Assembly (NCBI RefSeq): GCF_905147365.1
Contig: NC_056407.1
Location: 16,599,980 to 16,663,979, forward strand
Length of the DNA: 64,000 nt
Direction: 5' to 3'
Source of the DNA: Aricia agestis
Lineage: Eukaryota; Arthropoda; Insecta; Lepidoptera; Lycaenidae
The translations under genes and the position numbers were made by a program. This document shows positions 11,061 to 22,300 of this stretch, piece by piece (within the stretch, counting starts at the first letter, position 1; every line of letters starts with the position of its first letter). The notes beneath the pieces were generated by a model. The model had not been told where the DNA came from. It saw only the letters and a list, made by a program, of their open reading frames with translations, and did not search any database.

Positions 11061-11499
11061 CCTTTTGATAATAATAGATGTCTCTGCTGGTCGGCTACAT
11101 CGTGATATAGCTTGCACGAACAGTTTCATATAGTTGATAATGCGCTCTAATCGACAAGAGATGTCACTGTTGGGCACCTACATCGCACTATCGATGACGC
11201 GAAGATGTTTAGTATAGCCGTTTAACTTTCTAGGCAATGTTTTTGTTTTTAACTAACCGTATACCGATGTTCTTTGCATTAAAAATATATTTTAAGACCT
11301 ACTATTATAGTATAGTATACTAACTATCCTAAAATTCCTAATCAATCTGTTTCAAGTTTAAGTAAACTTGAAGTAGATTGATAGTTAAGTAACTAATTAT
11401 TATTATTATAATTAAATAATAATAATAAATTAATGAACTATTCTTATTAATTAAATATTTGCAAAGAAATGCTTAGACTACGACTATTCTTTGAACTTA

Positions 11500-11568
11500 C
11501 GTACTTACGTACCCAAAGGGTAAAAACGGGACCCTATTACTAAGACTTCGTTGTCTTTCCGTCTATCC

Positions 11569-11642
<74 letters not shown>

Positions 11643-11910
11643 AGGCTGTAACTCAAGAACCGCTATAGCTAGACTTCTGAAATTTTCACAGACTGTGTAT
11701 TTCTGGTGCCGCTATAACAACAAATACTAAAAATAAAATAAAATTAATATTAACGGGGGGTTCCCATACAACAAACGTGATTTTTTGGCCTTTTTTGCTC
11801 TATATCAATAATGGCAACAGGTACGTACTTGAATTTTTTCAAAGTCCTTAGTTATATGTCTACTTTAATATTTAACAAATTTTTGCCTAATTTTGTTCTA
11901 TAATGGTACG
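11500..11910. repeat. 'ggttccgtaccc' family repeat with long (GTCT)n
   Basis: Contains a (GTCT)n microsatellite at about 11570-11642, followed by the usual ctcaagaaccgctatagcta and cccatacaacaaacgtgatt parts. It ends near atgtctactttaatatttaa, which supplies the empty-site comparison for the TA element at 8474. Confidence 0.65.
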
Positions 11911-12233
11911 GATATAGGTTAAGTTGGGTTTGATAATTTTTTTGTTGTTTTAGTACCCTAACAGTTTTGAGTATCGGTGAGTCAGTGACCAAATTGTGGG
12001 TTTTTGGACACCTTTAAAATCTAAAGTATAATAGCTACGATATTCAAACTTTGCGCATTTAATAACTATACCCATGTCACTATATCTTAAAAATTTCAAC
12101 TATCTGGCATTATTCAACCAAAGTTACGAGGGTTCAAAAATACGACGAAACGTTCCGAGAAAAGGTAGGTAGTGCCCTTGCGCGCATAGCTTGGCTCATC
12201 TTGGCGGGGGCACTCCCGTGCCCCCAGATATAT

Positions 12234-12466
12234 TGTGTGCACACTGCACAGCTGTTTTTGGGTATTTTGATTAATAAAGGGCCGCGCTACACCGGAATGG
12301 CAGCGGCGAGGCGAGCACTTTCAGCGCTGCCATTCTGGTGTAGCCCGGCCCTAAGAGGGGTACCACTTACCAGGGTTTTAAAAAGTTTTTAAATTTGACA
12401 CAAAATTTGTTGACACCGCGTGCTATAAACTAAAGTCCACGCGGACGAAGTCGCGGGCAACAGCTA
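12234..12466. repeat. 'gttgcccgcgacttcgtccg' family element with nested hairpin MITE
   Basis: The segment from tgtgcacactgcacagctgt to gggcaacagctagttat is nearly identical to 15866-16106. Related sequences in the opposite orientation occur at 15100-15240 and 55690-55830. A hairpin insert (12275-12353) begins taaagggccgcgctacaccg and ends in its reverse complement. Confidence 0.6.
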
Positions 12467-13544
12467 GTTATATTATATTTACATGTGACTAGTGAGCGAT
12501 TAAACTAATAATTATTATTTGTAATGCGGCTATTATTTTACGATCATAACAAAGCGGCAATACGACAGAATTGCAGAATTACAGCTTTGTAGGTCCTATA
12601 GTCTACGAGCAAAACCGCGGACAGATAGACAGATGGACAGACGGACGAACAGACCAACAGTATAAGGATACCTTGTAGACTACGGAACCCTAAAAAAGAT
12701 AACGTACAGTCAGATGTACAGGTATGTCTGTACTCTGTAACTTTAGAGATTAGACATTGCATTTGCTACACCAAAGGAGTTACAAACTTACAGTGCTCCC
12801 GAAGTGATAAGGCGCATAGAAATTTTCGAAATTGTACGACAGTGGTCGTATTTCCCGAGCGACGGTAGACGATATTGCATTTTCTAATTGCATTGCGTTT
12901 AAGATAAGTACATATTTTATTAGTCAAAGTTCGTCGTAATATACCTGTAGCTTTTGTAATACGGTCATTATTCACGGTCATTATCATTAACGTACGTACA
13001 TAACTAGCGAGAAAATATTAAGAAGAAAATTTCTAAAGTGCCTAAGCTTTAGCCTAAGCCTAGGGCTAAGGGCCGGACTGTAATTGGTCCAAAAGGGGCT
13101 ATTTCATCACTATTAAAATATCATCACTCATCTCATCTATTATTTAAAACTAGATAAGCGAAAAAATCTAGATGTCTTAGATATTAAATTAATAAGGAAT
13201 TAAAAATTAATCATTAAATTTTAACTCCTTATTTTAATGGATATTTTAATTGAAGTAGGTATCTACCTATTCCGTAATTTTGTTCTTGAATTGACGTCTT
13301 CTTAGTGTTTTGCACGAGGTTAATAATTATGGTGTTTATTAAAACAAATATTACACCACAACATCTTTGAAGTAAACAAGTTTTCAAATTGCGTAAAAAA
13401 GTAAATTAAGTAAGTACCTACTTATTATCAAATGTTAAAGGTGAAAGGGCAAATATCCCTGAGGCAATAAAAAGACGATCAGTAGGTAATTACTCCATCA
13501 ACCCTGATCGTATTGATTCTGACGCACAGACATGGGCGTACCGA

Positions 13545-13576
13545 GGGGGGGGGGGGCAGCTGCCCCCCCCCCCCCC
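13545..13576. repeat. G12/C14 homopolymer hairpin
   Basis: A run of 12 G (13545-13556), CAGCTG centre, then 14 C (13563-13576). Further C-runs occur at about 13746-13755 and 13779-13785 within gatttg/taatttg repeats. It lies within a dispersed repeat whose end (ccatgggcgta) also appears inverted at about 14910-14925. Confidence 0.8.
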
Positions 13577-14077
13577 TGGATCATGTTGACGTCCCTAATA
13601 AGTATATTATCTACTACTTTATCTATAAAAATTAAAAATTAAGAAAACGAATTTTTGCCATTTGTTTGCAATACAATATTTTTACAACAAAAAATTATTA
13701 ATTTTTTATTCTTTATTAACACCTAGCTTATACAAAATCTGATTTGCCCCCCCCCCTGGCCCAGAACCTAGGTAATTTGCCCCCCCCTGGCCAAGAACCT
13801 GGGTAATTTGCGTGCTGTTTGAGCTTCCAAAGAAAAACAAACATAAATATAGGCTTATAATTAACTGATCACCAGAAATAATAACATTTCACAGACAAAA
13901 ATAGTAAATGATCACCAAAATACAGACCACCATTTTAATAGTACATGGAAATCGTACAATAAAATGTGTCTTCACTTGCATCAAATAGGGTAGTTCTGAT
14001 TTTTTTATTTATAGCCCAGGCTTGGGCTCAGGGTGGGGCAGCAGTCAACCTGCCAAAGCGGCGGGAGCGCTGCTGGC

Positions 14078-14332
14078 ACTGACCTCTATAATACACTGGA
14101 CAGGCGATCGCTATCAATAAAATATTCCTATTTGAAAGTCGCCATATTGGCGCTGATTGCTATGTGAAAGCAGTAGTGAGTGTACTTGGAACTACTATTT
14201 TGCAAATGGCGGTTGTCATTTTCTATGTAAATTAGTTCACAGTACGCTCACCGCGGCGCTTCAAATCAGCATAAGAAATAGCTGTCATTTTGTACGGCAT
14301 AGCCTGTCCAGTGTAATAAAGAGGTCAGTGGC
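14078..14332. mobile_element. MITE, about 255 bp
   Basis: The left end tgacctctataatacactgg(acaggc) and right end gcctgtccagtgtaataaag(aggtca) are inverted repeats of about 26 nt. The interior has no significant ORF. It is followed directly by the 'ctgctggtaaaggagaactg' MITE segment. Confidence 0.7.
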
Positions 14333-14432
14333 TGCTGGTAAAGGAGAACTGTCAAAAATGACGTTTTTGTATGATGGCAGCGTTAGTTCCTTTTTTCGCC
14401 ACGTTCATTTAAAGCCTTGTCGAGCTGTGCGG
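14333..14432. mobile_element. Fragment of 'aaagccttgtcga' MITE family
   Basis: The segment gctgctggtaaaggagaact...ctttaaagccttgtcgagct matches 62068-62250, where both inverted ends (ttgtcgaactgtac) are present, and part of 6590-6690. This copy has only the right end. Confidence 0.55.
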
Positions 14433-14448
14433 ATATTATGATTATAGT

Positions 14449-14813
14449 CGCCTAACGCCTCCGTGGTCTAGTGGTATAGAGCGTGGCTCTTGACTCGGAG
14501 GTCGTGGGTTCGATTCCCGCGTTGGAAACATGTTATTTCCAAGTTTGGTTAGGACCATGCAGGCTGATCACCTGATTGTCTGACAAGTAAGATGATCCAT
14601 GCGTCGGATGCGCATGTAAAAAGTCGGTCCTGCGCCTGATCTCTCGCCAGTCGTGTCGGTCGTCCGTCCCACTGGGTTATGAGAGTAAAGGAATAGAGAG
14701 TGCTCTTGTGTACTGCGCACACACTTGGGCACCATAAAAATTACTCCTGCGTAGCTGGCCTGGTTTCAATGAAACCGGCCACCGTCACCGAAACCGGTGT
14801 GGGAGTTATTATT
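14449..14813 (+). mobile_element. tRNA-headed SINE with target-site duplication
   Basis: The head (about 14457-14528) has an RNA polymerase III box A (gtggtctagtggta) and box B (gggttcgattcccgc), and resembles a tRNA. It is followed by a tRNA-unrelated body (tgtactgcgcacacacttgg, aaaccggccaccgtcaccga) and an AT-rich tail with att repeats. The flanking direct repeats atattatgattatagt (14433-14448) and atattatgattgtagt (14814-14829) differ by one base, so this is a clear retroposition event. It is not an isolated functional tRNA gene. Confidence 0.88.
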
Positions 14814-15104
14814 ATATTATGATTGTAGTTGGAAAAAAAATCTGTTTAGTTAGGCACCTTATAGGTCAGAGCCAGGGTGGAGCAAGCGCCCCAGCTTGCC
14901 CCAGTGTGGCTACGCCCATGATGACAAATATAATTTTTCCACCTCGAAATCCTTCTAGAACATTGTAAAATTCATGAGAAACCATTAAAATTTTGATCAG
15001 TTTTCAGTTTTTGCCATTTTTTACCACGTTTAAAGGACCTGTTTAATGGTAGAACTTAGAAGTCACTAGAAATTATTTTAAAGTAGACTTTATAAAGAAA
15101 CTAG

Positions 15105-15240
15105 CTGTTGCCCGCGACTTCGTCCGCGTGGACTTCAGTTTATAGCGCGCGATGTCAACAAAATTGGTGTCAAAAGCTTTTATAAAAAACCCTGGTACCC
15201 ATTAAATCAATACAGCTGTGCAGTGTGCAAACAATAAGTA
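15105..15240. repeat. 'ctagctgttgcccgcgacttc' family fragment
   Basis: Reverse-complement relative of the 12.2/15.9-kb copies, including cgtccgcgtggacttcagtt and accctggtaccc. Confidence 0.5.
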
Positions 15241-15348
15241 CTTCATTTTTGTATGTTAAACTTTATATATTATGCCAAATTTTAAAGCTTATTTAGCCCC
15301 CCAATTACACAACTTTACCCATAAACTATTTATCATTGATAGGTTTAG

Positions 15349-15486
15349 CCCCAATTTCACCAACGTCTGTTAGTGTTAACAGCTTGTTAAAATATCCTGT
15401 CTTCTCTTTCATTCATATGAAAAACGAAACAGCTAACGTGATACTAATTCGAGCATTAACTTTAACAGTCGTTGGTGAAATTTGGT
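15349..15486. mobile_element. Short MITE with 'caatttcaccaacg' ends
   Basis: The left end caatttcaccaacgtctgtt and the right end aacagtcgttggtgaaattt are inverted repeats. About 138 bp, non-coding. Confidence 0.55.
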
Positions 15487-15865
15487 ATTAAGGTTACGTC
15501 ACTGCCTGCACAGATAAAGTACTGAGTTATTTAATACCGTAGAATAGATATAACAATCGAAAAAAATCGAGACTTAAATGTAAGATGATACCACCTCTTA
15601 TAGAAAGACTTTTGAGCAAGCGTCAGCGCGATGTAGAAGACGCACGGCGCCATCTATTATGAATTTTTTGAACAAATTTACGACCCTTACAACCCTTTTT
15701 TCCAGTAAAAAAGTAGCCTATGTCCTTTCTCAGGCTTTAGACTATCAGTATACAAAATTTCATTACAATCGGTTCGGTAGTTTTGGCGTTTGGCGTGAAA
15801 GCGAGACTGACAGACAGACAGACAGACAGAGATACTTTCGCATTCATAATATTAGTACAGATTAT

Positions 15866-16106
15866 GTGCACACTGCACAGCTGTTTTTGGGTATTTTGAT
15901 TAATTAAGGGCCGCGCTACACCGGAATGGCAGCGGCGAGGCGAGCACTTTCAGCGCTGCCATTCCGGTGTAGCGCGCTGCGCGGCCCTAAGAGGGGTACC
16001 ACTTACCAGGGTTTTAAAAAGTTTTTAAATTTGACACAAATTTTGTTGACACCGCGCGCTATAAACTAAAGTCCACGCGGACGAAGTCGCGGGCAACAGC
16101 TAGTTA
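15866..16106. repeat. Second copy of the 12.2-kb element with hairpin MITE
   Basis: Near-identical to 12234-12466. Its hairpin insert (15905-15989) keeps the longer end agcgcgctgcgcggccct. Confidence 0.65.
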
Positions 16107-17548
16107 TGAATAAAAACAATAATATATAATATGATTAGTTCTGTTATAATAATGAAGTAAAAAATAAAGCGCCATCTGTTTTCATATATTAGAATTAAAA
16201 TGTTGATTGCATTGATATATTTTCTGGATGGAATATAGTCCAACACAACACACTCGAACTCCTTAGAAATGCAGTAGGAGTTCTATAAGATAAGATAGAT
16301 TGATTATTATTATAGCAAGTGATAACATTATTAAACATAATATTCTAACGTATTAAAAACTATAAACAAAAACATAACAACTAATAAGTATGATTAGTTC
16401 TATGTTACAACGAAGTGAAAAAAAGCGCCATCTGTTGAATCGTATTAGAACTAAAATGTTCATTGCATCGCGTCGATATATTTCTGGATTTTTTATAATA
16501 TTATACATAAAATATATTTAAGATTTTTGAAATATTATTTTAATACACATCCAAGACCCAGGAACATTGAAAACTTTTTGTTCCGCCTGCGGGACTCGAA
16601 CCCAGGACCCCCGGGATGAGCGCTGGCCACGCGCAATGCGAAATAATTTTCATCGATATTTTCATGGAAATAAGATATTTTCCCACATCAAAATGTAGCC
16701 TATGTCCTTTCTCAGACTCTAGAATAACTGTGTACAAAATTTCATTGCAATCTATTCAGTAGTTTTGGCGTGAAAGCGAGACAGACAGGCAGACAGACAG
16801 ACAGACAGAGATACTTTCGCAGTATATTTCGCAGTATTTATAAGTCGCGGGCAACAGCTAGTTATGAATAAAAACAATAATATATAATAAAGTAGGTATG
16901 ATTAGTTCTGTTATAATAATGAAGTAAAAAATAAAGCGCCATCTGTTTTCATATATTAGAATTAAAATGTTGATTGCATTGATATATTTTCTGGATGGAA
17001 TATAGGCCAACACAACACACTCGAACTCCTTAGAAATGCAGTAGGAGTTCTATAAGATAAGATAGATTGATTATTATTATAGCAAGTGATAATATTATTA
17101 AACATAATATTCTAACGTATTAAAAACTATAAACAAAAACATAATAACTAATAAGTATGATTAGTTCTATGTTACAACGAAGTAAAAAAAAAAAGCGCCA
17201 TCTGTTGAATCGTATTAGAACTAAAATGTTCATTGCATCGCGTCGATATATTTCTGGATTTTTTATAATATTATACATAAAATATATTTAAGATTTTTGA
17301 AATATTATTTTAATACACATCCAAGACCCAGGAACATTGAAAACTTTTTGTTCCGCCTGCGGGACTCGAACCCAGGACCCCCGGGATGAGCGCTGGCCAC
17401 GCGCAATGCGAAGTAATTTTCATCGATATTTTCATGGAAATAAGATATTTTCCCACATCAAAATGTAGCCTATGTCCTTTCTCAGACTCTAGAATAACTG
17501 TGTACAAAATTTCATTGCAATCGGTTCAGTAGTTTTGGCGTGAAAGCG

Positions 17549-17579
<31 letters not shown>

Positions 17580-17620
17580 GATACTTTCGCATTTATAATA
17601 TTAGTATAGATTTGCAACAA
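16087..17620. repeat. Tandem duplication, two units of about 760-770 bp
   Basis: Unit 1 (about 16087-16850) and unit 2 (about 16847-17615) match throughout, including gttatgaataaaaacaataa, aagcgccatctgttttcata, the (GTCY)n element with box-B-like motif, and cgtcgatatatttctggatt. Differences are a few substitutions and short indels, so the event is recent. Corresponding points are offset by 758-770 nt. Confidence 0.85.
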
Positions 17621-18494
17621 AATGAGAATAGTAGTTGGGTCTCGATAAACTGAATAGTTTGAAAGATAACAGCTAGCAGCTGTTCAAATGTTTGCAAATT
17701 TACAAATTCTCGTCATTATCTATTTGACGGCATAAATTCATATACCTTATTAAAGAAGACACATTTTTCAACAAAACGAGACCAATTTGGTCTATTAAAA
17801 TCAGATAGCTGTTCAAAGTTGCTACTTGCTGAGGTGAGTAGGTAAACAAAATGAAATACGACTTATGAAATAAGCATTAAATAATATTTTATAAAATGAA
17901 ATAATCTGTACTAATCTATACAAATCGATACTAATATTATAAAGCTGAAGAGTTTGTTTGATTATTTCGAGCGCGTTTTTAGAATTTTTCAAATCGGACC
18001 AGTAGTTACTAAGGTTAATTAAAAAACTAGTAGTTCCTGAGATTACTCAGGAACTACTGGTCCGATTTAAAAAATTCTTTCAGTGTTAGATAGCCCATTT
18101 ATAGAGTAAGGCAGAAGGCTGTAGGCTATAATAACATCACACTGTTACACTGAAATAAGCGAGCTTTGCTCACGAATAAAAAGACATTTTCTAAAATTGA
18201 TTCCTAGCTAGATCGATTTATCGCCCCCGAAACCCCCTATACTTATACCAAATTTCATGAAAATCGATGGAGCTGATTCCGAGATTCCAATTATAGGTAT
18301 ATACTTATATACCAAATTTAAAATGGTTGAAGTATGGGAGTTACGTTTCCTTAGTTTTTATTATTCGTAGGTGTGAATCAAAATGTCGGTGCATGATCAC
18401 CATTCACCAGTGATCATAGTGACCTCTATCGAAGGAAAGGATGTTCAAAATGAAACAACGAGTATTATAAATATAATAATATTTTCTCGAGTCA
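17621..18494. other. Intergenic, repeat remnants only
   Basis: Contains 'tagttcctgagattactcagg' inverted fragments (about 18025-18060) and the 'cgagctttgctcacgaat' repeat (18155-18300). No gene is seen. Confidence 0.45.
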
Positions 18495-18500
18495 TTTATT
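18495..18500 (-). terminator. Possible poly(A) signal of Sin3A
   Basis: TTTATT on the + strand (AATAAA on the - strand), about 815 nt beyond the Sin3A stop. It is the closest canonical signal I see downstream of the stop, so the 3' UTR would be 18.5-19.3 kb. Confidence 0.35.
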
Positions 18501-19315
18501 AACAAGAATTGGTACCAACAGAACTCTATATACACCGTACTTGAGAGATCTTTACCTACATATGTACACCTACGCGCTAGGCCGCTAAAACGTGGCCTAG
18601 ATTGAGATTGTTTAGGCTTAATGAAATTGGTTAATCTAACGAGTATACGATACCCTGTGGCCCGTCCAATTTCATACCGCCTGCACCCCGCCACTCTCAC
18701 CTAACGCTAATACTTTCAATACAATAAAATCACATTGAAACTTGAAATACTCAAAAGTCAGCAAACCGCGGGGCCGATCGACCGACCGACCCCCGAACGA
18801 GCGTCACAACGAATTCAGTGAAGTCTCCTCGACGTCTATTACATTAACAAGTTATCTCATAAATAAAATAAAAATGCATCGAGAGTAACGGAGCAAATTA
18901 AAGCGACTATTCCGAGTGCTGCCTCTGTGCGCGATCACAACGAGTCACGTATCGCTAAATCACACCGTTATTGCTCTTACAGTACCCCCTCCCCTCTCCC
19001 GGAGCTCCGCCCCACGCTCCCCGCCCGCACTGCAAGGGTTTCTACTAGTTTAAGTTCACGATTGCAATATTTAAGCTATCTAAACAGTTAATTTCCAATC
19101 TACTCAAACTATTTTGAAGTGTTGAAACTGAAAAACTACGTAACAGACACTCAAAAGTGAAATCTCAATGTTATTTACATTTTAAAGGTCGGGCTAATCT
19201 CAGTACAGATATGGTCTGTTGTCGAATTGCTGGTGTCGGTCGCGACGTGTGTGGTGTCAGCGGGGGGCGGCTACTTGTGCCTGTGCGGGAGTCGCGGCGG
19301 GCGGTGTCGCGGCGG

Positions 19316-22300
19316 CTAGGTGTCGCCGGTGCGCGCGGACAGCCACGCCTGGAAGCGCGCGCGCCGCGCCGCCGAAAGCTTGGGATGCGTCGCGCGCGCC
19401 GCCGCCAGGCAGCCCGCCCGGTACAGCTGCTGCGGACGACACGCCACCAACCTGCAGGGAACATCACACAGAAGTTGGATTACAAGTTTTACGCGCCGCT
19501 AAATGGTATGTATACGTCCAGATGGGTAAATTTTTTTAACGCTAACAAAATGTCACAGCTTTATAAACTCCGATGTTGATGTTACCATGTTTTTGCTTAC
19601 ATTTCACTTCATGTATGTCGTTATCTCGACTGAGATTAAACATCGAGAGCCTATTTCTTGAAGATGAAAGGCTTTTGTTCTTGGCGACAGACCATGTATT
19701 CGCATTAGAACACGCGATTTTGACGGAGACACCTTTTTAGAAACTTTAATCGACGTTCTTGGCATCATCGCTGTGAAGTAGAAACGGGAGCATAAGGTAA
19801 CGTACCGTATGGTATTAGCGAGCGTGCACTCCGCGTGGTCGTGCAGCCGCGGCGGCTTGCGGCGACGCGCGGTGTCAGCGGGCGGCGGCGGCGCGGCGGC
19901 GGCGCTGGGGCTGGCGGCGGCGCCGTTGCGGCGCGCGTTGCGGCGCAGGAACACGGGCTTGTTGCAGGCGCCCGTCGCGTCCGGCCGCGCGTACCGCTCC
20001 GTGTACAGCGACCACGCTGCCAGCCGCGACACCGCCTCGCCGTTCGTCTCGCGCCGACACTGTAAACACACGTTAGTTACATTTTTGTGCGTTTTAGACA
20101 AATAAAAATAAGACTATTTCATAAGGTAAATTCAAAAGTCGCTTTTTCTGTCCCTATGTCCCTTTGTTCCCTACTTTAAAACTACGCAACGGATTTTGAT
20201 GCAGTTCTTCACTACATATTATAAAACAAAGTCGCTTTTTTTCCTCTAGTCCCTTTGTTCCCTTTAATCTTTAAAACTACGCAACGGATTTTTATGCGGT
20301 TTTCTTTAATAGATAGTGATTCAAGAGAAAGGTTATAGGTATATTACCATTCATGAAATAGTGGAGAAGTACTGTTATTTTTGGGGTTTCTAAATATGTG
20401 ATGTCGTAAATAATTTCATTTTTTTCCCGCTTACACTGCGAACGCAGGCTGAACCCTAGGAGATTTATCAAAATAATGTACCAAGTATTGTACACTATAA
20501 AAAGGTCTACAGAAAACTCCGCGATGGTATAATATTATGTCTATATAGATGCTTGACATAGAACTTAGCCAGTACCGACTTACCGATTCACAAATTGATA
20601 TATTGGCTTATGCTTTCAGTTGTTTAAACATAGCCAAAATCCCCGAACCTGTATCTATAAGGTTTCAAAAGTTCTGTTGGGTACCTTCGGATCTAGGGTT
20701 TAACCTGGTACGAAATCTTACTTTTTGGTAGCATTTACCTCAAATGCTTAAAAAAAATCGAAATCACTATGTGTTTCCATACAAATTTCAAGGAGTCCCC
20801 TCGATTCCTCATGGATCCTATCATCAGATCACCACTTTTGTGAACATGGTACCAAATTCGAGCTAAACCCTATACAACACAAAAAGAATTTTGAAAATCG
20901 GATCATAAACGGTTGAGTAATCGTTGAACATACAAAAAAAAAGATACATACAGCCGAACGTATTACCTCCTCCTCTTTGGAAGTCGGTCAAAAACCCAAA
21001 AACGTGTAACATACCTGGTTAGTGGGTGAGAGTCGCGAGCTGTCGTTCTGCGGCGACGCGCGCTCCTCGCCGGAGTTCTCAAGCAGCTCGAACGTCACTT
21101 TACACTCGTCGCCGCCATACTGCAAAACGATTATATTTTGTTATTTTTAATTCATAATCGTGCACCTTTTATAAATAGTATTGATCGATGATGCTATGCC
21201 ACATAACAGGCATATGCTGAGGTACTTAAATAATTCATACTAATCCATACTTCCATACTAATATTATAAATGCGAAAGTGTGTCTGTCTGTCTGTTACCT
21301 CTTCACGCTCAAACCGCTGAACCGATTTTGCTGAAATTTGGTATGGAGATACTTTGAGTCCCGGGAAAGGACATATGATACTTTTTATTCCGGAAAATGT
21401 ACGGTTCCCGCGCGATAAACGAGTTTTGGCGCAACGGAGTTGCAGCGTCATCTAGTATTATAAATGCGAAAGTGGGTCTGTCTGTCTGTTATCTCTTCAC
21501 ATTCAAACTGCCGAACCAATTTTGCTGAAATTTGGTTTGTTGATACTTTGAGTCCCGAAAAAGGACATAGGATACTTTTTATCCCGGGAAAATGTACGGT
21601 TTCCGCGCGATAAGTTTTGACGCAAGGGCATTGCGGGCGTCATCTAGTTAGGTACTAATGCGTCCTAAATCCTAATGTTGCAAATGCGACAATGCGTCCG
21701 TTACATCTCAAAGCTTATACTACCCATAAAGTAAATATACCTAGCGGAATAGAGAAACAAAGGCCTGAGCAAGAGAGATGTCACTATCAGTAACACTGCG
21801 TGGTAAAAAGAGATCTGTGATACATGACAGCAGCACTCTTTTTTGACGTCCAGTCGGCACGTACCGCACGTTGACAATTTAATCTCATAGAATTCATGTT
21901 CAATCATGCTTGTGTAAGTGTATACGTACACATATTTTTCACACAGATGAAAACCAATTTTGGTTTCGTTTGACAGCTCGAGATTGTTGCTCTATTCCGC
22001 TAGGTATATTAATTATTAACTTTATGATACTACTGGACCGATTCTGATGTAATTTTGGTACAGAGACACTTTGAATCCCAGGATTCTAAAGAACAATATC
22101 TGTAAATGCGGACCAACAAGTTCGTAAGAAGATTAGAATCATTTAGCACTGATACATGAATTTTACGTGTCGTCCATTGTCAAGCGTCAAAGAAGTCACC
22201 ATACTACCTAACCGCACAATAAAGAAATACAATAATTGCTTTATTGTCGCGTTATAGTTCGGTTTGTATTGCATTAATTGCATCAAAATGAATAGTATTA

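Noticed and set aside
11570..11642. GTCT arrays as CRISPR-like or regulatory repeats
   Set aside because: Plain microsatellites inside dispersed insect repeats; there are no spacers and the genome is eukaryotic.
14457..14528. Possible stand-alone tRNA gene
   Set aside because: Box A and B are present, but it is continuous with a SINE body and bounded by target-site duplications, and the acceptor stem does not pair well.
18700..19150. Possible extra Sin3A coding exon below 19.3 kb
   Set aside because: The exon at 19451-19316 has an in-frame TAG that agrees with the family's C-terminus, and no further conserved coding block is visible.
19171..20105. GC-rich open frames on both strands over Sin3A exons 29-30
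   Set aside because: They are antisense or off-frame shadows of GC-rich exons; only the spliced - strand frame matches Sin3.
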